Part shown: positions 13,593 through 20,687 of the stretch, in pieces
Numbering within the stretch: position 1 is the stretch's first letter
Layout of the letters: each line of letters opens with the position of its first letter
Virus record (IMG/VR): IMGVR_UViG_3300045911_000331
Coordinates: 1 to 30,718 of that record
Source of the DNA: a virus
Direction: 5' to 3' (one strand)
Length of the DNA stretch: 30,718 nt
Made by a program: the position numbers and the translations under genes
Notes under the pieces: model-generated
Seen by the model: the letters and a program-made list of their open reading frames with translations, nothing else
Database searches by the model: none
What the model was told of the DNA's origin: nothing

Positions 13593-14398
13593 TAGTATGC
13601 GAATCCTCTCATTTTTGGTTGTGATGATGGGCCACCTGTTGATAGCTCCATCACAGTAACTCCGTTGGGGATAACGGCGGACGGGTGCAATGGGCCGTTG
13701 ATCGTGTAAATTGTCGTGATGGTGTCATTGGTTTGATCGATTGTTGTGCGGAAGTCGGGGCCGTCAACAAGCTTAAAATCGCCGCGAGATATGTTGATAG
13801 CTCGACCAACGGCATTAAATGCGCGTAAGCATGTGCCGTTGTTTGTGTTGATTCCGTAAGCAGTACCAACATTACCACCATTTGCTGTTGTTACTGTGCT
13901 GTTGTTGGTGTTGACTCCGTGAGCATTATTAACACCACCACCACTTGCTGTTGTTACTGTGCCGTTGTTGGTGTTGACCCCGTGAGCAGAGTGAGCATTG
14001 CTGCCGTTTGCTGTTGTTACTGTGCTGTTGTTGGTGTTGACTCCGTGAGCACCATTAACACTGCCACCACTTGCTGTTGTTACAGTCCCGGCGTTGATGT
14101 TGACTCCGTGAGCACTACTAACACTACCTCCGGTAGCACTCCCCACTGTACATCCTGCCGGTAAAGTCCCGTCAACCAGAGCAGCAGTTCCAGCAATAAA
14201 CGACCAAGTAGATAAGTCGTATGCACCGGAAATCGTACATCGTCCTGCTGTGCCTGGACTATCAACAACAATGTCAACTAATGTGGGTTGCTCGTCTACC
14301 GTCAAACGAAACCCAGCACAACGGATGGTGTCACCATCGGCTAAACTGTTTTTGATCGCTGAGTAGTTGCTGTTAGCGGTGAGACTAAAAATTGCCAT
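13592..14398 (-). CDS. Fibre protein with 21-residue beta-helix-like repeats
   Basis: This 268-residue protein has residues 96-190 built of four full 21-residue repeats plus a partial fifth, each of the form AHGVNTNNxTVTTAxGGxVNx. The regular Val/Asn/Thr ladder looks like a right-handed parallel beta-helix or solenoid, common in phage fibres and tailspikes. The N-terminal domain contains SNYSAIKNSLADGDTIRCAG, similar to the start of pectate-lyase-like solenoids, and the C-terminal part (VDGPDFRTTIDQTNDTITTIY) may close the fold. TAATG coupling joins it to the fibre gene before it. A receptor-binding role is inferred. Confidence 0.65.
   Translation of the reverse strand: MAIFSLTANSNYSAIKNSLADGDTIRCAGFRLTVDEQPTLVDIVVDSPGTAGRCTISGAYDLSTWSFIAGTAALVDGTLPAGCTVGSATGGSVSSAHGVNINAGTVTTASGGSVNGAHGVNTNNSTVTTANGSNAHSAHGVNTNNGTVTTASGGGVNNAHGVNTNNSTVTTANGGNVGTAYGINTNNGTCLRAFNAVGRAINISRGDFKLVDGPDFRTTIDQTNDTITTIYTINGPLHPSAVIPNGVTVMELSTGGPSSQPKMRGFAY
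13829..14113. repeat. 63-bp tandem repeats in fibre gene
   Basis: Four full and one partial 63-bp units, in phase with the reading frame, encode the 21-residue protein repeats. Unit-to-unit divergence is low, alternating between AS-GG and AN-G types, which points to recent duplication. Confidence 0.85.
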
Positions 14399-15777
14399 TA
14401 CGTTCTCGCCACTGTCAAGATGAGAGTTGCGTTAGTGATCGCAGCCACGGACTCGATTTCAACGCGAAGGTAATCCCCAGCGTTGAGACTCGTCACCCAT
14501 CCGGTAAGAGTGGTCGAACTCGCTGTCTGCGATGCGGTTAAGGTGGGCTTGGCCGACGCTGTGATACTATCCCCGTTGGTCGGAGGGAAGTTGGCGAACG
14601 TGTCCTTCCATATATCGATGACTATCGAACCTGATTCGTTAGCTGCAATTTCCCATCCGGTGATCGTGCAATTGTAGGGTACGCGCAATTGACCGATCAG
14701 CACACCCACTGGCAGAACTGATCCGTCACCGTCTAGGTCGAGTTGGATTATCCCAGTGTTGAGCCCAATGGCCGTCCTACTTTGGCTTGCTGTCTTGGTT
14801 TCCAAAAGTCCAGAGTCACCTGTACCAATAAGCAAATCTGCTGTAGAGCCGATGGCTCCGATGTTCGATATGTTTCCGTGCGTGTGGGATTCTTGTGCCA
14901 CCCCGATTGCAGCACGAAACGCTGCTGGTTGAGTTACATAGTAACCTGTTGGATGCACCGTAATCGAATAGATTTCTGGTGCGCCATTAGAACGTGCGTC
15001 TAATATGACTCCCTCTTCTGGATTTGCATGGATTGCAACCCTTCCAAACTCATCGCCTGCCGGTCCACTGTGAGATTGAAATGAAAACTGGGCATAATTT
15101 TCATCCGTGGCAGGCGCAGTCACTGCGAAGTGGTTTGTTCCACCTGTAATCGTCGTGTTAAACGACTTCACAGCATCCGTAACAGTCGACCACCAGCTCG
15201 TGATGGCTTGCCGAACTCGCTGGGCTGTCCATGCTCTGCGGGTTGTTGCTGTTCCTGCTTCTGCTTCGGCTTGATCGATTGTCGATGCTGTCCATTCCCG
15301 CGAGTTGGATAAACGCGAATCACTACCTTCGCAAAAGGTATTGGGCGCTGTACCGAACGAACCAGTAGTAATCACACCACCTGCGGCGGTAATCAACGGG
15401 AGATTAGGCGAAGAACCGATTTCCCCAGCGTTCGATATGTTTCCGTGCGTGTGCGGTAGCGGTGGCCGTGCGTCGCTTAACCTGGCGTCCGTGGTTAGCA
15501 CGCGAGCACTCAGAGCAGAATCGACGGCAGAAAACTCGCTGCCCACCAAGGCTACGAAAGCATCAAATGTGGATTGCTCGACGACTTCGAGCCAGTCACG
15601 GACCTGGACGGCGTCGACCGCAGCCGCTGGAGCGGGATCGTTGCCGAAATTACCAAGCATCCGGGACGCCGGTATAGGAGTTGTGAGCGAGGACGGTCCA
15701 GGTGGGCCAGGGAGACCTTGCCTGGCTCGGTCGGTACGAATCCTATACACGCGGGGGGGAAACACTCGCAGATTCAT
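14398..15777 (-). CDS. Tail fibre protein
   Basis: This 459-residue protein has a collagen-like GLPGPPGP stretch at residues 21-28 and two near-identical HTHGNISN motifs (residues 109-116 and 298-305). The latter are known from phage fibres, where HxH pairs coordinate iron along the trimer axis. Between them is a helix with TIDQAEAEAGTATTRRAWTA, also frequent in fibres. The C-terminal 110 residues are beta-rich (IGQLRVPYNCTITGWEIA, then IVIDIWKD), like a carbohydrate- or receptor-binding sandwich. It is coupled by TAATG to both neighbours. The fibre genes precede the tail tube gene here, which is not the usual lambda order. Confidence 0.8.
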   Translation of the reverse strand: MNLRVFPPRVYRIRTDRARQGLPGPPGPSSLTTPIPASRMLGNFGNDPAPAAAVDAVQVRDWLEVVEQSTFDAFVALVGSEFSAVDSALSARVLTTDARLSDARPPLPHTHGNISNAGEIGSSPNLPLITAAGGVITTGSFGTAPNTFCEGSDSRLSNSREWTASTIDQAEAEAGTATTRRAWTAQRVRQAITSWWSTVTDAVKSFNTTITGGTNHFAVTAPATDENYAQFSFQSHSGPAGDEFGRVAIHANPEEGVILDARSNGAPEIYSITVHPTGYYVTQPAAFRAAIGVAQESHTHGNISNIGAIGSTADLLIGTGDSGLLETKTASQSRTAIGLNTGIIQLDLDGDGSVLPVGVLIGQLRVPYNCTITGWEIAANESGSIVIDIWKDTFANFPPTNGDSITASAKPTLTASQTASSTTLTGWVTSLNAGDYLRVEIESVAAITNATLILTVART

Positions 15778-16196
15778 TAGGGCACCTCGGCAGTTGGTCT
15801 GATGTCGCGATGGATCGTGATGATCCCTTTGCGCAGCCGATGCTTGTCCCCCAGCGTATCAATCCCATCAAAGTCATAGCGATACTGCGATGCTTCGTCA
15901 TTGCTTGAATCGCCAACGTCTAAATGGCGTGTGTCCTCAGGTTCCAAAGTGACTAACACCACAGTGTTGGGGGGATAGTCCACGCCGTCGATGCTGATCG
16001 CCTCGTCGAGCAACTCCCAAGTGAACGAAAACGCGACAGGGTCCGTGGGAGCTTGCGCGGCAATCGGCTTGGCGTGCATCTGCCAAGTCCATCCGGAGAG
16101 ATCGACGAGCTGGCCGTCGGCATCTTCGAGGGCGATGTGCTCTCGGTAGCTGGTCCCCTGCTCGAGATCGAAATCGTAGGATGGTGCTTCGGCCAT
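15777..16196 (-). CDS. Beta-sandwich tail/fibre-associated protein
   Basis: This 139-residue protein begins DFDLEQGTSYREHIALEDADG then LVDLSGWTWQMHAK. The pattern 'I/L-EQGt-s...-l-D-dG-pvDLsGwt' is common in small phage proteins lying beside fibre genes in tailed phages. The remaining strands (VVLVTLEPEDTRHL, YRYDFDGI) fit an Ig-like or similar sandwich. The start is supported by a strong AAGGAGT ribosome site. It heads the fibre cluster and is coupled to the fibre gene by TAATG. It may be a fibre-attachment or baseplate component (inference). Confidence 0.6.
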   Translation of the reverse strand: MAEAPSYDFDLEQGTSYREHIALEDADGQLVDLSGWTWQMHAKPIAAQAPTDPVAFSFTWELLDEAISIDGVDYPPNTVVLVTLEPEDTRHLDVGDSSNDEASQYRYDFDGIDTLGDKHRLRKGIITIHRDIRPTAEVP

Positions 16197-16220
16197 TTTG
16201 ACTCCTTAGGCGTGTGGCAA

Positions 16221-16336
16221 CCGGACGCTAGCGCGTTCCGGCTAATGAGCCGCAGTGCGTTAGCACGCGGTTGGTATTGGAACCGGACGCTAGCGCGTTC
16301 CGGCTGATTCGGCAACCGGACGCTAACGCGTTCCGG
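16221..16336. repeat. Type-A/type-B hairpin array at connector/fibre border
   Basis: Type A starts at 16221, 16283 and 16316, type B at 16250. Steps are 29, 33 and 33 bp. The array occupies the gap between the fibre cluster and the head-closure gene and ends 17 bp before the latter's stop codon. Confidence 0.92.
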
Positions 16337-16353
16337 CTGATTTTTGCAACTCC

Positions 16354-16698
16354 TTATGATTCGGATTTGCAGACGAATTGAACCACGCGACGCTTGGCAT
16401 CAAACCCAATGGAAACGATGTGTAACGTCGCTTGAGTCCTACCACGGGAATCGAGCCACAGTAGCCGCATCGTTTCCAAAAGTCCATCGCGACTGGAGCG
16501 ACGAATCGAAACGGTGTACTGCCGCGTCGCGGTCACCTGGGCCTGGACGTTGGATTCGCCACCCGAGGTTTGGACGATCTGGGCGGCGAGCTGCGAACCG
16601 AACCGGACCCAGGTCTTGATGGCTTGGTTGGTCGCAGGGTCTCGCCCGTCCACTGGCCGCTCAATTTGGATTCGCTCTCGCAATTGGCCTGCTCTCAT
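16354..16698 (-). CDS. Head closure / head-tail joining protein
   Basis: The 114-residue protein matches the phage head-tail joining family (SPP1 gp16-like): MRAGQLRERIQIERPV at the start, TWVRFGSQLAAQIVQTSGGE in the middle, then QYTVSIRRSSRD and LHIVSIGFDAKRRVVQFVC at the end. Such proteins close the portal after packaging and offer the tail interface. Length is normal for the family. The start overlaps the stop of the connector gene (ATGA). Confidence 0.85.
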   Translation of the reverse strand: MRAGQLRERIQIERPVDGRDPATNQAIKTWVRFGSQLAAQIVQTSGGESNVQAQVTATRQYTVSIRRSSRDGLLETMRLLWLDSRGRTQATLHIVSIGFDAKRRVVQFVCKSES

Positions 16699-17291
16699 CC
16701 GACGTACCTATAGAGCCTGAGAGACTCGATGAAATCGTTGTAGGATCGCTCGATCTCTTTCGAGATCGAACCGACGAGAACCGTTTCGCGGTTTTCATAC
16801 CAGTGACCTAGCAGCATAAGGCATGCCTGCTTGGCCAGCTCAACCCCTTGCGTTGTGCTCTCGCCACTGAGTCCGCACACAAACGTGACGCTGTAGCAAT
16901 CAATGTAACCAGGGGTCGGCTCAGGCCAGCTCTGGCCTGGCTGGATCACGAGCTGAGCTGGTCGCACCCCCTTATCCACTTGGTAGCCGGTAAACGTGGC
17001 CAACTCTCCCGAGGGGTCTCGGTACTGGACGGCTTGGACGGAGAGGAGGGGATGGAATTCGATCGGGAGGGAAATCGTGCCCTGCTTGACCGGACTGGAT
17101 CGCCAACGGACGCGGACGCGACGTTCCCCGAGCGCCCAGCCAGAATCACGCTCGACACTTTCCCTGGCAGCACGAATCAGGCGGGCTAGAAACTTGTCGT
17201 CGTCCCCTGGTTGCACGACGACTTGTTCGCGTGCTTCCTTGAGCGTCACGAAGGGTTCCACCTCGGTCAGGAATTCAATAGAGGGCTTCAT
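16695..17291 (-). CDS. Head-tail connector, gp6-like adaptor
   Basis: This 198-residue protein has FVTLKEAREQVVVQPGDDDKFLARLIRAARE near the N-terminus, then VERDSGWALGERRVRVRW, and a C-terminal helix with AKQACLMLLGHWYENRE. This is the standard layout of HK97 gp6-like adaptor proteins, which form a ring beneath the portal. Its start overlaps the preceding small gene (ATGA) and its end overlaps head closure, so the connector genes form a tight unit. Confidence 0.85.
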   Translation of the reverse strand: MKPSIEFLTEVEPFVTLKEAREQVVVQPGDDDKFLARLIRAARESVERDSGWALGERRVRVRWRSSPVKQGTISLPIEFHPLLSVQAVQYRDPSGELATFTGYQVDKGVRPAQLVIQPGQSWPEPTPGYIDCYSVTFVCGLSGESTTQGVELAKQACLMLLGHWYENRETVLVGSISKEIERSYNDFIESLRLYRYVG

Positions 17292-17488
17292 GGCGGCTGA
17301 TCCTTAGCAAAATGGTCGTCGAGCGACATGCTGGTGAGGTGATAGCCTTTGCACCGAGGGCACTGGTAAACCCGCTGGGGTTGTCTTGGCTTTTTCTGAT
17401 GGGGATTGGCTGTTATCCTGCGCAGAGCTGCGGTCGCCTGAGCCTGATCCCGAAAGCGTTTCTTCTCGCATCGTTTCTTTTGGCTCAT
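17288..17488 (-). CDS. Small basic protein with zinc-knuckle-like CPRCKGYHLT
   Basis: The 66-residue protein is very basic in its N-terminal half (KKRCEKKRFRDQAQATAALRRI) and carries CPRCKGYHLTS at residues 43-53. This pattern (C-P-x-C-x-G-x-H-L-T) is frequent in small phage and mobile-element proteins and probably binds zinc with a further ligand. It overlaps genes on both sides by 4 bp. It is unusual to find it between the tail terminator and connector genes. Function is unknown. Confidence 0.65.
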   Translation of the reverse strand: MSQKKRCEKKRFRDQAQATAALRRITANPHQKKPRQPQRVYQCPRCKGYHLTSMSLDDHFAKDQPP

Positions 17489-17916
17489 TCATTGGTCACC
17501 CCGGATAGTGTCAGGATCAAGTCCAGGGATAAGACGTAGTCGCCCTGTTCGCTGCCGTCAACCGGAGGACTGTAGAGATCCCGAATGCCACCATACTGGC
17601 AATCGCAAAGAAAGTAGGTTCCGAACCCGGGAATCTCGACCGGACCGCGACGCGTTCTGATATGCCGCCTGATCGCCCGAACGACTCGGGCACAGTCCGA
17701 TAGCACCAGGCCCGCGACATCGATCTGTATGCGATCGAAATCCATCCCAGCGTCCCCCGCTAGGGTGTGAGTACCCGATCCCGAAATCTGATGGAGCACG
17801 ACAAAGCAGCGACGATCGCCTGGCTCACGCTGATCGCGACGTTTCGGGGTGACGAGAAAGTTATGCTCCTCGGAGATTTCCAGGAGCATTTGTGTGACGA
17901 CCAGAGTCGAGAGCAT
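17485..17916 (-). CDS. Tail terminator / tail completion protein (DUF3168-like)
   Basis: This 143-residue protein sits in the connector cluster where lambda gpU or DUF3168-type tail terminators are found. It begins with a helix (STLVVTQMLLEISEE), followed by strands RCFVVLHQISG and DFDRIQIDVAG, then ARVVRAIRRHIRT and a final strand DYVLSLDLILTLSG, the arrangement expected for that fold. The family assignment is from pattern and position; a neck protein is the alternative. Confidence 0.6.
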   Translation of the reverse strand: MLSTLVVTQMLLEISEEHNFLVTPKRRDQREPGDRRCFVVLHQISGSGTHTLAGDAGMDFDRIQIDVAGLVLSDCARVVRAIRRHIRTRRGPVEIPGFGTYFLCDCQYGGIRDLYSPPVDGSEQGDYVLSLDLILTLSGVTNE

Positions 17917-17924
17917 GATGGAAG

Positions 17925-18278
17925 CTACTTGAGCTGAACGGCCAGCACCTTGGTGGGTTCGGTTTTGTCCTCGATCTTTTTGGCTGCCTCAGCTCCGCAG
18001 GCTTCGATGTACGCATCTTTCCATCGAGGGTATTTGGGACCATCCTTGAGCGTGACGAGGAACTTACCTTTGATAAGGCTGTTCTTCATCTTGGTGGTCA
18101 TCCAGTCGATGATATCTTTCCTGATCGCTTTGCAGATGTTCTCGGCGGAGGTGAGCTCCGACTGAGCGATTTTTCGCAATCGTTCCGCTTCGTGGTATCG
18201 TTGCAGAACATCTTCGTCAAGTTTGAATCCGGGAGTCATGGGCGTAGTGATTGGTTTGGGTTGGGTTTCGTGCTTCAA
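17925..18278 (-). CDS. Helical protein of the connector cluster, unknown
   Basis: The ORF is open to a TTG at 18278 (117 residues); an ATG at 18239 (104 residues) is the alternative, and neither has a visible ribosome site. The gene begins almost at the edge of a hairpin-repeat array. The protein is mainly helical (VLQRYHEAERLRKIAQSEL, ENICKAIRKDIIDWMTTKM) with a central hairpin KGKFLVTLKDGPKYPRW and a Lys-rich end (GAEAAKKIEDKTEPTKVLAV). The tail end resembles small phage proteins sometimes found near recombination genes, but I cannot assign a family. Confidence 0.5.
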   Translation of the reverse strand: MKHETQPKPITTPMTPGFKLDEDVLQRYHEAERLRKIAQSELTSAENICKAIRKDIIDWMTTKMKNSLIKGKFLVTLKDGPKYPRWKDAYIEACGAEAAKKIEDKTEPTKVLAVQLK

Positions 18279-18282
18279 TTAG

Positions 18283-18402
18283 CCGGAACGCGTTAGCGTC
18301 CGGTTCCCGTATTAGCCGGAACGCGCTAGCGTCCGGTTACCGTATTAGCCGGAACGCGTTAGCGTCCGGTTACAATATTAACCGCGTGCTAGCGCACTGC
18401 GG
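18283..18402. repeat. Inverted type-A/type-B hairpin array at capsid/connector border
   Basis: Here the repeats are on the opposite strand relative to all other arrays: type A at 18283-18303, 18316-18336 and 18349-18369, and type B at 18382-18402, all 33 bp apart. Read in their own direction this is B-A-A-A, which obeys the same spacing rule as elsewhere. Confidence 0.92.
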
Positions 18403-18406
18403 CTGA

Positions 18407-18646
18407 TTAACGCCTACGCGATCGATGAGGGGCATATCGCGACGGACCGAGCTTCGGGGGATCAATAACCGTCGGTTCTGTTTCCATAACCGTCGGTTCC
18501 GTTTCAACAGGGGGCGGTTGCTTTGGCTCTTCGACGAGGACCGCTTTCCCGCTAGCCACTAGCAGCTTGGCGGTGGATTCCGAGGGGGACCAGGTGTCAC
18601 CGATTTTGCGTGACTTCCAGTCCTGGAGCATTGTGACAGTGGGCAT
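18407..18646 (-). CDS. Small capsid-cluster protein
   Basis: The protein has 79 residues: an N-terminal beta-like part (TVTMLQDWKSRKIGDTWSPS) followed by a short helix AKLLVASGKAVLVEE and a disordered Pro/Thr/Glu tail with two ETEPTV repeats. GAGGA lies just upstream of the ATG. The TAA stop is 5 bp from a hairpin array. Its core resembles that of the next gene (18656-18886), so the two may be paralogues. Small proteins of this sort after the capsid gene can be decoration proteins or connector accessories; unproven. Confidence 0.55.
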   Translation of the reverse strand: MPTVTMLQDWKSRKIGDTWSPSESTAKLLVASGKAVLVEEPKQPPPVETEPTVMETEPTVIDPPKLGPSRYAPHRSRRR

Positions 18647-18655
18647 GATGTTCCT

Positions 18656-18886
18656 CTATCGCTGCTTTGGTTTGGCGGTCTGCTTTGGTTGGGCTGTCTG
18701 CGTCGGTTTCGCCGAGGGTTTGCGGACCGTCTTGGCGGCATCCTCCTCTTGGAGGAGGACCTCGGGCGGAGACTTGGACGGCTCCGCGATTCGGCGGCGT
18801 AGGTAGATCGCGGCTGCACCGTCCGGTACGTCGTAGGTGCGACCCGCTACATATCCACGCCAGGATTGCTTAAACGTCAGATGCAT
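18656..18886 (-). CDS. Small capsid-cluster protein with Lys/Pro tail
   Basis: The protein has 76 residues: MHLTFKQSWRGYVAGRTYDVPDGAAAIYLRRRIAEP is a compact beta-helix unit of a type common in small phage head genes (a rim 'G..Y.vpd..A..Li..GiAe'). A disordered Lys/Pro/Gln/Thr tail with PKQTAKPKQ repeats follows. It is coupled to the capsid gene by TAATG. It probably has a structural head accessory role, inferred from position and pattern. Confidence 0.6.
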   Translation of the reverse strand: MHLTFKQSWRGYVAGRTYDVPDGAAAIYLRRRIAEPSKSPPEVLLQEEDAAKTVRKPSAKPTQTAQPKQTAKPKQR

Positions 18887-20439
18887 TATGCGGCAGCGCT
18901 CCGGATTCCGATAAAGGCTCCGCCGTTGTTCGCATCCCCCACGTCATGAGGCATGATCGCACCACGCATGAGGAGCCGGATACCGATTTCGTCTGTGGTG
19001 AAGAAAGCTTCCGTGGAGATCGCGATTTGAATGTCGCGACGAACACCGACTAACAGGGATTGAAACAGATCCCCGAAGCCACCGAGCCAAGTGTTGACCG
19101 GAATGGCGGCTTGATTCTTGGGAAAGATCGAGCAGAATCGCACCGGGTAGCCCAAGAAAAACAATCGCCTGCGACCTGTCCCGTCGGTAAGCTCCATCGC
19201 ATCGTTGCCGCCGATCGCTTCCTTGATAGGGGCCATGGCGAGCGTGTAGAACTTTTTGTTGACGTACCACGCACAGCGGGATTCGTCGGCATACTCCTCG
19301 ACCCTGCCAACGATCGTATCGAACATCGGCTTCGTGAAAGCAGCATAGGACAGCACGCCGTTGGGCGGGATGTATCGCGATCCGTTGGCGAGAGCAGGCA
19401 GGATGCCAGTAAAGCCACCGGAGGCGGCATTGCCTGTGCCCAGAAATCCGGTCTTATCGAGTTGCTTGGCCGCTGCGCGGGCTAGCCGAACGGTGATGTT
19501 GTCTGCCATGTCAACGATGGCATCCTCGGAGATTTCCGAGCTCATGCGAGTCAACGCACCGAGCTTGTTCGCCACGAGCTTGTACGAGGCATAATCAAAA
19601 TCTAGTTCGGGCACTGGTTGCCGTTCGGCATCAGCGCCGTTGGTTGCTCCCATCCATTGGGCTTCGGGATCGCCGACCTCTTTGGTTACGTCGAGCGTAT
19701 CGGTCGTCATGCGTCGCACGTCGGCATCCTGAAGGATCACGCCATAACTGTAGGCGTAAGTCATAATCGTGCTGGCCAGTTCGCTCGGGACCAGGAATCC
19801 CCCCTTGGTGTCGACGCCACCGGTCTGGGCACCGCGAACAATCTTGATGCCATGTTGGGCACACCACTGGCGTGACGGTTCGTGATCGAAAAGCGCCGCG
19901 AGGTAAAAGCGACCCGCCGTGTAGGCTTGTGCCTCGGCATGAGGACCCGAGAACGCTTGCAGTGGTCGGCCTATACGATACTGAGACGGGACGATGATCG
20001 CCGAGGGAGCTACGTCGAGATTTGGCGACTCGGTACCTGGTTGCAAGCCTGCGGAGGTGCCAGGATGGGATCCTGCGGCGGCTCTGGCTCTTTCGGCGGC
20101 GAGAGCGGCTTGGTTTTCTTCGATCCGCTTGGTCCGTTCCAGAGCTGCCTGCAAGCGAACCATTTTGCCCTGTTTGTAATTGGCCGTGCCAGGTTCACCG
20201 GAACCCATAATGGCATCGATCTCGGCCTGTTCTTCATCGGTGATGTCCCGATTGTTTTGTTCGCAATCGAGGCGAATGGCCTCGATGCGTTCTCGGAGGG
20301 AGTTGATTTCCTCAGTGATTTGCTGCGAGTTTCGAAACTCCGCGTAGACGGGTTGTCGAGGTTCCAACGCCCCGAGCGCGAAACAAGCGAGGCCTGCGAA
20401 TCGAGAAGCGAATCGTAGTGAAGATTGAGTGAGCCGCAC
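18886..20439 (-). CDS. HK97-fold major capsid protein
   Basis: The protein has 517 residues. The start is GTG at 20439 with AGGAGA 9 bases upstream. Residues about 40-135 are coiled-coil (ITEEINSLRERIEAI, MVRLQAALERTKRIEENQAAL), as in the delta domain that is cut off by the prohead protease. From about 150 on it has the HK97 capsid signature: GGVDTKGGFLVPSELAS, VRRMTTDTLDVTKEVG, LVANKLGALTRMSSEISEDA, LDKTGFLGTGNAASGGFTGIL, and AISTEAFFTTDEIGIRLLMRG at the end. Oddly, residues 1-33 look like a signal or membrane segment (FAGLACFALGALEP). Its usual partners, portal and protease, are on the opposite strand 5-7 kb away. Confidence 0.92.
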   Translation of the reverse strand: MRLTQSSLRFASRFAGLACFALGALEPRQPVYAEFRNSQQITEEINSLRERIEAIRLDCEQNNRDITDEEQAEIDAIMGSGEPGTANYKQGKMVRLQAALERTKRIEENQAALAAERARAAAGSHPGTSAGLQPGTESPNLDVAPSAIIVPSQYRIGRPLQAFSGPHAEAQAYTAGRFYLAALFDHEPSRQWCAQHGIKIVRGAQTGGVDTKGGFLVPSELASTIMTYAYSYGVILQDADVRRMTTDTLDVTKEVGDPEAQWMGATNGADAERQPVPELDFDYASYKLVANKLGALTRMSSEISEDAIVDMADNITVRLARAAAKQLDKTGFLGTGNAASGGFTGILPALANGSRYIPPNGVLSYAAFTKPMFDTIVGRVEEYADESRCAWYVNKKFYTLAMAPIKEAIGGNDAMELTDGTGRRRLFFLGYPVRFCSIFPKNQAAIPVNTWLGGFGDLFQSLLVGVRRDIQIAISTEAFFTTDEIGIRLLMRGAIMPHDVGDANNGGAFIGIRSAAA

Positions 20440-20687
20440 GGGTTGTTCTCCTGGAACACGACAATGGGGAAACGGAATTTGAGTCTTTGCGAGTATCGCA
20501 GACCGAAACGCAAATCAAGAGCTGATCGTTAGAAAACACGAACCTCCTATTGCATCGAAATTCCTGTGTGCTACTGCTAGAAGAGCCTGAGCGAAAGAAT
20601 CGCGACCCTTTCCGTGCGGGTAGCGGCAGGATGCCGCCAGGCTTTATCGAACATAGGGATGCACTCAATCACGCTCTGAGGGCAAGG
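20440..20687. promoter_or_regulatory. Divergent intergenic region between late arms
   Basis: The gene run to the left (capsid to tail) and the gene run to the right (peptidase to gp10) both begin here, so promoters for both should lie in these 248 bp. I see the capsid ribosome site (AGGAGA near 20450), and GCGGCA/TGCCGC forms a short hairpin at 20629-20643. I cannot identify clear -35/-10 boxes. An ORF extends upstream from the next gene to 20550 but has no start signal. Confidence 0.5.

Noticed and set aside
13592-15777. Diversity-generating retroelement target in the fibre genes
   Set aside because: No reverse transcriptase, template repeat or adenine-biased variable repeat is seen in the window.
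1972-18402. The 33-bp spaced repeats as a CRISPR array
   Set aside because: The spacers are themselves conserved (GCTGATTCGGCAA-like), repeats alternate between two hairpin types, and no cas genes are present.
19060-20418. Long plus-strand ORFs opposite the capsid gene
   Set aside because: They are antisense shadows of the HK97 capsid frame, which has clear family motifs and a good start.
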